In this document: in pieces, positions 9,390 to 21,330 of the stretch
How the letters are laid out: every line of letters starts with the position of its first letter
Numbering within the stretch: position 1 is the first letter of the stretch
DNA from: Populus alba
Lineage: Eukaryota; Streptophyta; Magnoliopsida; Malpighiales; Salicaceae
Direction: 5' to 3'
Length of the DNA stretch: 64,000 nucleotides
NCBI RefSeq assembly: GCF_005239225.2
Contig: NC_133301.1
Span: 9,548,318-9,612,317 of the forward strand
The notes under the pieces: model-generated
Databases searched by the model: none
What the model was told of the DNA's origin: nothing
The model's input: the letters and a program-made list of their open reading frames with translations, nothing else
Position numbers and translations under genes: made by a program

Positions 9390-12300
9390 ATGGAGCACTC
9401 AACCGACATTATACAATCTTCCAGCACGTTGCAACTCTCAATGCAAGTACATAAGGAGCTTGAACGATGGAAGGCAGTTAAATTCCCAGTTCCGATTGCA
9501 GATTATGGTTTTTCTGAGCCAAATAAAATACTGGAGAAGGAGGTTTATACCTATGCAAAGGAAGACAACTTCAATGCCTTGTTTGGTCTCTTGTCCGATA
9601 AACTGGAACATGTTTCATCACAGGAAGTGCTCAATATCATTTTCAAACATGTTGCTGCCTCTGGAAATTCACTGCTTCATGTGGCAGCAAGCCATGGAAG
9701 CGAAGATGTGACACACCTACTGTGTCATCACTTCCCCCTCCTAATCACCAGGAAAAATTTCCTGGGTGATAATGCGCTACATCTGGCTGCCAGGGCTCGA
9801 CGGTTTGACACGATTCAAAATCTCGTCAACCATGTGAAAATTGATCCTCATAAAACACTTGAACTTGCTAGCTTGCTGAGGATGAAGAATAATAAAGGAA
9901 ACACCCCTTTGCATGATGCAGTCATCAAGGGTTGCCAAGAGGTGGCCTGTTTCCTCCTTAATGAAGACCTAGAAGTTTCCTACCACAAGAACAAGGAAGA
10001 CAAGTCTCCCTTGTACTTGGCAGTAGAGAGTTGCGATGAGGACATGATTGCTTCTTTTATAGAAGCTATGACGGAAAGAAATTTAGGTAATTACATGTTT
10101 TCATCATTTCGACGTGAAAAATAACATGTTACACTTATAATTATTGGTCTCATTAAAACTGATTCTTCATAATTTCATTTTATGTATAGCATAAAATTCA
10201 AGTTATTTCCATGCATTTTGTATTTTTTGTATTGATTATCTAATTTTTAAATTGTGCTGCACTAGAAAAACTAGCGGTCGGCAAGCCGGATATAATGCTT
10301 CCCGAGGACATAAAAGGGGGAAATCTCCTTCATCTTGCAGCATCAATGGGCTTCCTTTCTGGAGCAAGACGCCTGGTTAGTCGATGTCCTGTTGCCGCAT
10401 CACAAAGAAACGACGAAGGCAACTTACCCATCCATGTTGCATGCCAGAAGGGCCATCTTGAAGTAGTACGCGAACTACTTATTTTTTGGCTCGATCCAAT
10501 GGATTTTCTCAACGAAAAAGGACAGAATATTCTTCAGGTTGCAGTGGAAAGTGGACAGATGAAAATAGTGGATGAAATATTGAGAAATCGAGATCTGGAA
10601 GCTCTTATAAATGAGAAAGATTACGATGGAAACACCCCTCTGCATGATGCAGCATCCATGGGCTTCCTTTCTGTAGCAAGACTCCTGGTTAGTCGATGTC
10701 ATGTTGCCGCATCACAAAGAAACGAAGAAGGCAACTTACCCATCCATGTTGCATGCCAGAAGGGCCATCTTGAAGTAATACGCGAACTACTTACTAATTG
10801 GCGCGATCCAACGGATTTTCTCAACAAAAAAGGACACAATATTCTTCACGTTACAGCGGGGAGTGGACAGATGAAAATAGTGGATGAAATATTGGGAAAT
10901 CGAGATCTGGAAGCACTTATAAATGAGAAAGATTACGATGGAAATACACCTTTGCACTTGGCTGCAATGTATGGCCGTCCTAAGATAGTGCGGGCACTAG
11001 TGAGTGACAAGCGGGTGGATAAAAGGATTGTTAATAATGAAAAGTTGAAACCATCTGCTGTTGTTGAGAAATTATTGCAAGGCGGACGCTTTGAAGCACC
11101 AAATTCAGATGGAATGGTATGCTTGTATGCTGAGACTTTTCGAAAAACTGACCTTATGGTGCTAATTAATGGGCTTGCAATTGCTCTTGAACATCACGGG
11201 GGATCATACTCCAAATCAATCATCATATATACTTGCAAAAAATGATAATGAAAAGGACAACCTTTAACATTACAAAAACTGAATGCAAGAAAATACATTC
11301 AAATTCAGTTTCGAATGTATACTTACAAATTAATATTGTCTTTGCTTGTTCTTGCTCAGAAAAAGTTAATTGATACCAAGCATGAGGATGATGCTGCGAG
11401 AGGTGTATGGAACAAATCGCAGGAAGTAGAAGTTCTCAAAATGGTAAGATTTTCAGTTTCACCAACTTTCTTTCTTGTAAGTCTTGGCATGTGCCTAAGT
11501 CCTAGCATCACAAAGGGTTTTCATTGCTTCATCATATATCTTAATTTTAACATTATCAATTCTAGCAACTTGGATTTTATTTGCCTTTGACCATCTTCTT
11601 GCTTGATAGCATCTTCAGACTTGTGAAATTTAGATGTCCAAGCCTCAGGTGCCAAAGCCATTCTTCACTGTTGGTGATGGCACTCAAACACCTTGTTGCA
11701 TCATACTGGATGTTCAAAGGAAATATCTTATTCTTGGACATTTTCACGTAGGCCATTAATCTCCAATTGTTGTCTCTAATTGTCAAATGACAATTCTTCG
11801 AGTAAAAAGTATATCCTCTCTTCAAAAGTTGACCTAAGCTGATCAGGTTCTGCTTTATGGCTGGGACATAATAGACATTGGTGATGTAGCTAGAATCGCC
11901 GTTCTTCAACTTGATTGGGATGCTGCCTTTACCTTTGAATGGAACCTTTGTGGTATCTCCAAAAGTAACTAGACCTTGCTTGGTCTCATCTAGATCACCA
12001 AATAACTCTCGGTAGCCGCACATATGATTGCTGACTCCAGTATCTAGATACCATGTATTTTCCTGTTTCTCGCCAAGTTCTTGTTGGACAAGAAATGCAG
12101 CTTCTTCTTTGTCATCCTTCTCTGCATAGTTGGCTTGCTCACGTATCTCCAACAGAGTTTTCCTTCTGCATTCAGTGCTATAGTGCCCAAATTGATTGCA
12201 ATTATAACATTGGATATTCCTCTTGTCATGGTTATTGTAACCGCCCCCTCTTCCTCTGGGATTGAATGCTTGTTGTCCTCGATCTCCTCTAATGGTGTTT

Positions 12301-15300
12301 CTGCCACCTCTTCCTCTAAAGCTTGTATTCCAAGAACCTCTTCCTTAGAATCTCTGGAATCCTCCTCTGGATTGTTGACTTCCTGCTTGAGTGGTATATC
12401 CATTTGTTGAAGTCTCCCCTTGCTCATATTTGTCCTTGAGAGACAGCTTTGCTTGTAAAGCATGCTCAATTGCCTTATCTCCATTTCCCTTTACAATCTT
12501 CTGCTCATGAGCTTGCAAAGAACTCATAAGTTCATCAACTGTCAACTTGTCCACTTCTTTAGATTCTTCAATTGCGACAACAACAAAATCGAATTTTGGA
12601 TCTAGCGATCTCAAAATTTTCTCAGTAATTCGAGAATCGACGATGGCTTCTTCATTTCTCCTCATCTGGTTGACTATCACCATAATCCTTGTGTGATAAT
12701 CAGAAATAGACTCCGAGTACTTCATTTGCAATAACTCAAATTCACCTCGCAAAGATTGAAGATGAATCTTCTTAATTCTGTCAGCACCTTTGTATTTCTG
12801 TTGGAGAGCCTCCCATATATCATGTGATGTTTCAGCGGAAGCTATGATCTCGAATGTGTCTTCATCAAGACCCTGATAGATGATGGTCTTTGCTTTGTTG
12901 TCTTTCTTTCTGTTGACTTTAAGAGCTTGCTTTTGTGCCTCTTATAAAGCATCTTCTCTTTCTTTGGACTCTGATTCATCATAACCAATTTGTACAATAT
13001 CCAAACACTCTTGTGACCCAAGGAATGCCTTCAATCTAATGCACCAACTATCATAGTTGTCTTTGGTCAGCTTTGGAATGAGTGTATGTGTACCTTCTGT
13101 AGTCATTTTGCTCTTTGAATGACTATATCACCTTTCTTGGAGCCGAATTTAGCCAAACAGACATTGTAGATCGATCCGGAATGGTCCAAATAGCAGGGAA
13201 CCGGTCTGACTTTGTTGAACTCGGGTCAGAAAATGGGTGAACCGGTCAAAAAAATAATTTTGTACGGCGGGCGGTTCGCTAGGTTGAACCAGGAATATTC
13301 GGGGAATATTTTGGGGAATATTCTCTCGGTGCGGAGGACGGCTCGGCTTGTGGCTCGGCTTGCGGCGCGGCTCGGGCTCGGCGTAAACGGCTCGGCGCGG
13401 CTCAAATATGGCGCGTGTGGACGACACTCGTCGTCTACCTCTGGCGCGCGTGGATGCGCGTGGGATACAGTCACCGGATCTTCAGGCGGCGCGTGTGGAT
13501 CACCGCGGACTCCGATAAGTCTGATTCTTGCGACAGTGAGTTCGTATTGATGAGCTCTTCACTGTGGAATGATCAAAACTTGTTTTTGACAACTTTGAAA
13601 ATTCAGATATACCCCAAAACACTTCTATTTTCTCACGAACGGGGCTCTGATACTAATTGTTGGTGGGAGAAACCACTGGTGGTGGCTTTGAAACACTCAG
13701 AGGGGATAAAACACAAAGTTTTATTACAAAAACACAAGCTTACAACTAATTAACAAAAGCTTAACAGTACACGCCCTCTCTCTCTCTATTCTCTTTCTAG
13801 TGTTGCTCTCAATTCTCTCCACACACATTAACAGAAGCTGGGCACTCTATTTATACACGAAATCAAAAACTAGAAAATTCAACCTTCAAGTGTGAAGGCG
13901 GCTGGCGGCTGCGGCTGGTGGCTGGCGGCTGGTGGTTGGTTGCCTTCCTTGACCTTCTGGGAGCTTCTGGATTGAGTTTAATATTCAACACTTTGCTCCC
14001 ATCTTTCATGGTAAATTACAGGACCACCTCCCATAACCAATGCCTCGTTACCTTTTGACATTGTTTTCTACTTTCAAAACCTATCATTCTCCAATAAAAT
14101 TATAGTTGCATCATTTAAACCTAAAGTTATCCTTTTAACTAGTATTTTGCAATGACAATAAAAATATTAATATTGTATTCCACTCTAGATCTAGAATCTC
14201 AAATAGAGTTATTTATACCAAATCTACCTCTTTATGCCATGTTCCTCCCATGACAATCATAATTTTATTTCCTAGATTACCTTCCATCACCAATGCCTCG
14301 TTACCTTTCAAAACCTTTTATTCTATCTAGTAAGATTAAACCTAAAGTTATCCTTTTAACTAGTATTGTTTGCACCAATGGCTTGTAGAATGAGGTTTCG
14401 CTCTTTTTCCTCAATTTTTTTTTTCTAATATTGACTACTTGTGTTGTCAACCTTTTAACTCTTGTGTATACCCATTCCTTCATCCATCCTCAAGAGTACA
14501 AATCTAACTTCAAAAGAAAACGATTAGTCATGGGTCTAGAGCATAAATACTCTCTAGTTTTTTCCATATGCCAATAAGCTTCTAGTAATGGCATTATACT
14601 CCACAATCCAGCTTCTAGTACGTAATTGCATATATAGGAACAATCAATACTCATTTAAAAAGATTTTTTAATTTTCAAAACCTCAGTCACATTTAATTCT
14701 TTTATATTCATCAATACCAGAGGGTTTCGTCCACGTAAGAAGCTAATCAGGTGATTGAAGTAAATACATTCTAGTCTAGCAAAAACTTTCACATCCACAT
14801 TCTGTCCATGTTGCAACTTTATAGAAAAGGGAATGATAGATTTCTTTTAATTACCTAAAATTTGATTAATCCAAAGTGGAAATAAAGTTCTTTACTTGCT
14901 CAAAAATATGGAATGCCTCGCTGATCTACTAAATATATTGCGATGAGTTACTTCTTCGTTATTATGGGATATTAAGATAACATTGTCATGATGCTTTATA
15001 TAATTAATTTGTTTACCATATATTTTCTAATTAACATTTTGTTGTTCAGCGTGAGGTATTAAAAGTTTTGGTGGAGGAAGATGATAAGAATGAGTTTGGC
15101 ATCAATCTTATCTTTGATTCACCAAGAACGACGTTAACGACGGAGGAACGGAACAGAGGGGTAGGGAATCTTCTCGTGGTGGCAGTACTGGTAGCTGGAG
15201 TAACCTTCGCTGGTGCTATCACTGTGCCTGGATCAGGTTCTGATCTTAGCAGTGGTACTTCAAAATATCTGATGAGAGCTTATATTTTTTTTGACATGCT

Positions 15301-15628
15301 AGCTATGAATTTCTCCCTCATCGCCGCTATAATCCTTTGTCGGATATCATTAGGTCGTACCGGTAATGTAAGAATAAGCATGGACATGGCGACATATTGT
15401 ATCATATGTGGCCTTTCCTTCATGGGTTTAGCATATACATTCATCCTGGCAATCACGGTGCAAGAACGTACTGGATTTTTCATAACCATCATCACATTCC
15501 AATCCTCTTTTTATTATTGGCAAGTACTTTGTTACTCTAGATTGATGCTTTCATCTGGATTTTCAGTAATGTCTGTCCTGCTTGCAAATCCCATTAAATT
15601 CCTTATAATTTTTATGGGTGGAGGATAG
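9390..15628 (+). CDS. Ankyrin-repeat/PGG-domain membrane protein, gene B (736 aa, four coding exons)
   Basis: Coding exons are 9390-10086, 10266-11116, 11360-11443 and 15050-15628; the joined length is 2211 bases and the frame is open. Ankyrin repeats lie at about residues 93-232 and 251-485 (LLHVAAS, NALHLAA, NTPLHDA, NLPIHVA, NTPLHLA). Exon 4 begins R-E-V-L-K-V-L, then E-E-R-N-R-G before four hydrophobic segments near 585-603, 620-643, 660-681 and 686-712: the PGG-domain layout of ACD6/ITN1-type proteins, known for membrane-bound roles in defence and salt stress. The ATG follows the UTR intron acceptor. Exon 2 carries a 312-base in-frame tandem duplication (104 residues) absent from other copies. 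Intron 3 is 3.6 kb because of a copia fragment. Exact function is not deducible. Confidence 0.85.
10345..10968 (+). repeat. 312-bp in-frame tandem duplication inside exon 2 of gene B
   Basis: The sequence from ATGGGCTTCCTTTCTG at about 10345 recurs at 10657 with scattered substitutions, offset 312 bases (104 codons). It adds about three ankyrin repeats and keeps the frame. Copies A, D, C2 and F have one unit. Confidence 0.85.
11580..13106 (-). pseudogene. Copia gag-protease remnant
   Basis: The frame from ATG at 13106 runs through a Retrotran_gag_2/UBN2-type gag. It has a zinc knuckle C-Y-N-C-N-Q-F-G-H-Y-S-T-E-C (around 12175-12215), a protease core W-Y-L-D-T-G-V-S-N-H-M and a GAG-pre-integrase segment with W-H-L-R-L-G-H. 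Two in-frame TAA codons break it, at 12944-12942 and 12347-12345. The end at 11580 is a deletion junction, not a stop. It cannot make functional protein. Confidence 0.85.
13658..13990 (-). repeat. 5' LTR of the copia element (333 bp)
   Basis: It is bounded by TGTTG and CAACA, next to the primer-binding site at 13641-13652. CTTTG at 13991-13995 is the likely host target sequence, since uninterrupted copies read CATCTTTGCTCCC there (for example near 1600). The opposite LTR is deleted. Confidence 0.75.
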
Positions 15629-16440
15629 GATCACATCCAGTTCAAACTGGAGGGTATTTAAATCTCATGTAATTTGTATCTCTTGTAACAAATAGATAAG
15701 CTCTTTCTCCTCTCTCTTGTAACGACTTTGGTTATATATAAAGCAGAACATGCATGTCTCTGGTGTGTGTTTTCAGAGTTCTTTCATATTGCAGGGTACT
15801 TGACTTTCGAATTCTTAGCACTAGATAGTTTGACAACAACTAATCACGTGCGTTTTTGATAAAATTTAAAAATGAAAAAAAGAAAAATCAATTATTTAGA
15901 AAAAAAAATAGTAATTGAAGGAATGAGGATGAAAATTAAAAATAAAAAAAATAAATTTTATTTTTAATTGAAGGGTGAAATTGAAAAGAAAATTCAATTT
16001 AACAAAAGGACTCAAAATAAAACTATCAAAAGAATGAGGACTAAATTGAAAAAAAAACATAAATATATCACAAATTGAGATTGAAAATAAAATTAAAAAT
16101 AACTCAAAATTTCACAAAAATGACCAAAAAAAAATTAATAAATCAAAATAATAAATAATAAATTTGACATCTCAATAAATTAGATGACAACTTTGAAATT
16201 TCGCATGGCCAACACGATTTTTAAGAGGAGGAAAGAGTAAAGTGAAATGAGAAGAAAAAAAAGTCACAAACATCACACCGCCACCCCAATAACACCATGT
16301 GCCGTTCTTAAAGGAAGAGTATGTTGTAGTGCTTCCAATGACATGGTAAAAACTAATGTTTGATCGTTGAGAGATGCCACTTGAGTGGAGCTAGCGCCGC
16401 TTATACGCTCGCACAAGCATTACATAGGCTAGTCGTTTTT
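15629..16440. repeat. 3' flank of gene B and A-rich dispersed repeat
   Basis: The first 200 bases are the conserved 3' flank of the family, likely 3'UTR, without a clear AATAAA. From about 15860 to 16410 follows the A-rich repeat found after every exon 4 copy; this version is closest in layout to the one after copy E. Confidence 0.5.
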
Positions 16441-18780
16441 TGTTTTTAAATAATATTTTCTATTTATTAAAATACTAATTTTTCCTTCAACTAACCTAAT
16501 AATAATGAAAAAACTAGTGTAAAAATACTAAAAAGCACTTGGACATCAGTTTATAATTTTTTACATGTAAACATATTTTAATTATTTTACTATGATTTCA
16601 AAATACAAAAACACTTATTAATTTGACTTGATAATAATAAATGAAACTTGTGAAAGTATCTTAAATAACTGGTTCAAATTCTTTTACGAGAAAAGCAAAA
16701 CTATCATTAATACTTTGTTTTAATAAATAGTACTTATTAATCTACATGAACAGTGTTTTTCCAAACAGTATTAGATTTGGTTGATGACCACAAGATGCGA
16801 TTGTTTTGTTTTGGAAACTCAATAAACTATATATTTTATTTATTTATCAGCCTCTATAAACTAATAATTAATTATTATATTATTTTGCATGCATGCATAA
16901 AGAAATACCCGAGTAAATCGGCATAGACATGACATTCGAAGGCCGTAGAATTCAACAAGGAAGAGGACATGTAAGGACTCATGATTAATGTTCTTGCGAA
17001 AGTTGGGATTTATGAAAAGATCTTTATTTGTGATAGATATGTGATTTAAAAAAATACATTTAAAAAAAGTTATAAATTATATTATATTTTAATTAAAAAT
17101 TTTAAAAGAATTTTTAGTAATATATATATATTAATTAACTAAATACGTTTTCAAATACATGACTATATTAAAATGTAACCCAACTATATAAACAATTTGA
17201 GCCACTTCTTTCCTTAAAAGGCCACTTTGTTGATGGTGATTACAGCACCCTAGAAGGACAGAAAAGAGATCAAGGCCAACCAAAAGAATAAGAATAGAAT
17301 TAGAAATAAAAACAAATTAGATGATGAAAATGAAAGGAAAATTTAATTTCACTATAGAATCAAAAACTAAAAATAGGAATTAAAAAAATATGGACCAAAT
17401 TTTAAAAATAAAATAAAAGGACAACTTGTAATTTTTTATTGAATGAGAAAATTGAAAACAATTTTACATTTTAAAAAAAGATCTAAAACAAAAACTTAGT
17501 AATAAAAAAAGATTCGAATTTGAAATAATACTAAAACAAGGAGACAACTATGAAATTTGAAATGACTAGCATGAATTTTAAAGAAAAGAGAGGAAAAATA
17601 TGAAAAAAATAAAATAAAAAAATAACGCTAACGACACACCACCAAGAATGAGAATACATGTGTTAATTACCCTTGCAAGAAAAGAATTCTAAGATACATC
17701 GATCGCCACCGTGGAAGGGTGGGTTGGCCGCTAGAAAAGGTTGCATATGCTGCCAAAGCTGTTGTATCTTTTTAACTATACTCATTAATTTTAGTCTCTC
17801 ATATTTATTTCATAATCAAATTTGGTCCCTTAAACCCTAATTGCTTTAAATCAACTCAATTTAAACATATTTTGATAAAATTGAACATCAATCAAGCACT
17901 AGACCTTTGTCTTCATATTATGGACCATTATATCTAAGAATAAAAACTATCAAGACAATTTTCAAAAAATATATGGAAAAACCAAATTAAAATAAAAAAT
18001 AACTACAACTAAAATTAGAAACTAGTCCTCAATGGGACAAAATTAAAGGTGTTCACAAGTTTTTAAGGATTTAATTTTATTTCCAAAAGCCTTAATTGCT
18101 CTAAACTAATAAAATGAAATATTTTATCGTAAAATTAAACATTAACTGATCACTTGGAAGTGTGTACCCAAATTATGTTGAAATTATTATTATGTGGACA
18201 TGTAATACTTAGAATATGACTACTTCCAAATATTCTTATTAGAGTGCTTATTATTAAAGGATATCATAAGACTTGTCTCCTAAGAAACAGTACAAAAACA
18301 AGTGCTTGGTCAACTTTATTTGAGCTCATTTTAGTTTTGATTGAGCTAATCAATGAAAGCCTAAATGGTGTTATTGATTACCATATGTAGTTATTTGTTT
18401 ATGTAGAGAATTAGATGATGAATAACCATTTTATAGAACATCTAATACAAGTTTCTCCATTGGTCTGAATGTTTGTGAGTTATTTTCAGACCTCGTGGCC
18501 AAAAGAATGATGTCTATCAATTACAAGGACTAGATAATTGTTACCCATTATAGCCATGTTCTTACTAAATTGGATTTTTAGCATGATTACTAAATTGTTG
18601 TGATTTTAACAAGTTAGTCCTATTAATTAACATGTTCCTTGTTATTCATTTCTTCCTTCTTAAAAAAGTGCAAGCAGCAAATGAAATTGGTTTGATTAAC
18701 CAAAATTTAGCAAAAAAACAAGCATAGGCACCCAATGGCGACTCCAATCAAGGAAAGAAGTGGAAAGAATACAATGCTCC
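16441..18780. other. AT-rich intergenic stretch, no gene recognised
   Basis: I see only short open frames and A-rich repetitive sequence (about 17280-17640). At 18735-18755 ATGGCGACTCCAATC resembles the primer-binding-site region of the LTR at 26797, which could mark a decayed LTR to its left, but no LTR termini are visible. Confidence 0.4.
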
Positions 18781-19018
18781 ATAGCCAAACCATTTAAAAC
18801 TCACAGCACGGAAATCACATCCAGCTTGAGCTCCATATAAAGGTAATCAGCGTTACAGGCATGGGCATCATATCCAGTCATGAGATAAGACCAAAAAAAA
18901 CTTTTATACGGGAAAGGGAGATGAAGCGGGCGGGTCCCAAAATTAGAGGGCCACATCCAGAAATCACAGAGACCAAATAAAAATAAGAATCTTAACACCT
19001 GGCTAGGTTCCTCCCATC

Positions 19019-21330
19019 TTATTGAGTGTAGGATGAAGGTTGGTAAGTAACGGGTGCAGCAGAGCCGTAATCATATGCCCCATAACTGGTCTGGTTTCCA
19101 TAAGAACCACTGCCACGGAAACCGGCGGCACTCATGTTCTCCGCTGGCTGTGAGTAGAGTTGTTGAGGAACTGCACTGGGGCTTTGAGAGTGATGGTAGG
19201 TAGGGTTGTTGAGAGATTGCAGAAGGGCTTTGAGCGTGGGAGATACCATAAGTTGATGCATACGGGGCTGCTGCAGGGCCCTCGTAGACACTCTGACTAG
19301 GGTAGTGGAATGGCCCAGAATATCTTCTAGCCGGGCTATGCTGTGCAGGGGGAGGAGCATTCCTGCGGCTGAAAGAGGAATAATTGTTTGAAAATTTGGC
19401 AGCTTTGGCTTGTCGATAAGGAGTAGGTCCACTGTCCCGGCCACCACCTGAACCATGGCCTCGCTTGTTTTGAGACTTGGTAGCAGTGGCAGCTGACGTA
19501 CCCCTCTTCCTCTCTGCTTTGGTTTTTTCAAGCAGAGAAGCCCGTTTTCTCAAGCTGTCAAGGGAAAATTCTGATTCAAGCTTATGATCTTCCACACATT
19601 TGATGATTGCTTTAATAGAATTCAACTCCAAGGTACTTGACTCATCCTGCCAAAAAATTAATAAGACTCAAATATTTCATGTCATTAGAATTACACAATG
19701 TAGATAGAGATTAGACACACCGTTGCAGCTACACTATAATTGCCATTCTTCAAGACAGTAGTTGTGATCTTCTTGGAATTCTTAAGATATGACTTGAGTA
19801 GAGATACAGGAGAAAATCTTTTCGTCAAACCAGATTCAGAAGCAAAATATACAGCCTCTATCTCTTTCCCATTCTTCACCAATTCATCAATTATATCTGC
19901 AAAACAATTTATGATTGAAAAACGTTTAACACCATAAACACTTGTTTGAACTCTCAGCTAAACTAAGTACAGACATATACACAGTGATAAGTCATATCTT
20001 GAAACCAGTACTAGGGCTCAGACACTACTTAACTACCTCTCATGAGGGGAGGAATGAGGCAGGTTTGGTCCATATGAACTAAGAAATAAGCAAGAAAGAT
20101 ATTCTGTCAACTAACCTTAAATGATGATTAGGATTACTCCTGGGAATACAGAAAACTTTTTGAGAGATTGACCAAATCAGTCATTGTTATTATCTGAAGT
20201 CACAACACAGATAAACTCTGCCTACCAAAATAAGAGGTTTGCTAACAAAGTTGCATGCACAATTTAAAGGGGATCCAGCCCCTGTTGGAATGGCAAACCA
20301 ATAAAATTAACAGACTTTTTTTTTCTTTGACAAATGGTTGATGAGAACCATTGAACACTTAAAGAGTCTAGTTCAATTAAGCGTACAAAGAACATTCTTC
20401 AGAAAAGGAAATAAGCAGTTCTATGCACAATGGTGTAAGCAAAACCAGTTCAACTCTCGCATGTCATTTATACATTTATTTGTCAGGGCAGTATAGCATT
20501 GTTTCCATCACCTTGGTAAAGTCTGTTTTATTTAAATAAATTATCACTTCCCAGGTGATATCAATGCATTGTCCACGCTGGCTTTCAAAAGCATCAGCCT
20601 GGAAACATTATGCAAATACCCAGTTAACTTAACAAGGCCACACCAAGCAGATGTAGTAGTACCAGGATAGGACCTTGCATTATTTGTAAATGTCAAAAAC
20701 ATCAGAAACAATTTCTAGTGGAACAAAAATGCAATAATGCAGGTAATTTTAAAATGATTTTGAACATAGGCACTTCAACTCTTAGAGCATTAGCCTCGGG
20801 TTCTTTAGAAACAGAATAAAGCGTTTTTGGCATAATTTACATGGCATTTGGAGATACTAAAGCTGTGTCCTTTCAGATTCACAGTATCATTTCTATTAAT
20901 CATACAAAGAGAGATTATTATGTCCTTTGATGCCAACTAATTATGCAATGATCTCATTTACAACAATGAATCTCACAAACAAAAAGGTATAGAACAGAAG
21001 GCAACACCCAAAAGTACAAAATAGTAGCGAGTTGAACAGAAAAACCTGGCAACAAATGTCACTGACATTCTTGTGAACTGACCACACAGAACAGCAATTA
21101 CCACTGATCAAATTAACATCCTATTTACCTCCCATTTTCTCTCCAAAACCAATAGCAGCTGCAAGCTTCGCCATATCCCTCCTTGATGCATTCTCTACCA
21201 TAAGCTTCCTCAAGAACTCCTCATCAAACCTCTACTTCAGCCCAAATCCCAACACCATTTGCAAAAACATTACCGCCTCCAACTAAAGCTCATCCAACGC
21301 ATTCAGCAAAGCTAGAATCCCTTATTCTAG
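19019..21330 (-). pseudogene. FRIGIDA-like (FRL3/FRL4-type) pseudogene
   Basis: FRIGIDA-like proteins are plant nuclear proteins related to the flowering regulator FRIGIDA. Minus-strand exons: about 21330-21129, 19896-19721 and 19646-19019, with correct GT-AG borders and phases. The first gives an F-D-E-E-F-L-R-K-L and M-A-K-L-A-A-A core, the second K-N-G-K-E-I-E-A-V-Y-F-A-S-E, the third L-N-S-I-K-A-I-I-K-C-V-E. A glycine/tyrosine/glutamine-rich tail follows and ends S-S-Y-T-Q at 19019. Several stops break the first exon (for example in L-*-L-E-A), and one extra base near 19200 shifts the frame before the tail. The N-terminal exon is absent. The later exons look well preserved, so it died recently. 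A partial second copy lies at 60457-60981. Confidence 0.8.

Larger units (their letters stand above)
11580..13990 (-). mobile_element. Truncated Ty1/copia element in intron 3 of gene B
   Basis: Reading on the minus strand: 5' LTR (13990-13658), primer-binding site (13652-13641, TATCAGAGCCCC, initiator-Met tRNA type), a G/C-rich leader, then gag-pol from ATG at 13106. The coding frame stops abruptly at about 11580 just after the GAG-pre-integrase region; integrase, reverse transcriptase, RNase H and the 3' LTR are missing. The left junction runs straight into family intron sequence (GCAACTTGGATTTTATT). The intact intron between that point and the CTTTGCTCCC site is also missing, so one deletion took host sequence and element together. 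Confidence 0.85.

Noticed and set aside
12044..12484. Separate minus-strand frame of 146 codons
   Set aside because: Shifted reading of the copia gag; the true frame has the zinc knuckle.
13149..13753. Arginine-rich open frames on both strands
   Set aside because: Explained by the G/C-rich copia leader and LTR; the true copia gag starts at 13106 on the minus strand.
18735..18755. Primer-binding-site-like ATGGCGACTCCAATC
   Set aside because: No LTR end directly before it and no second LTR; could be chance or a heavily decayed element.
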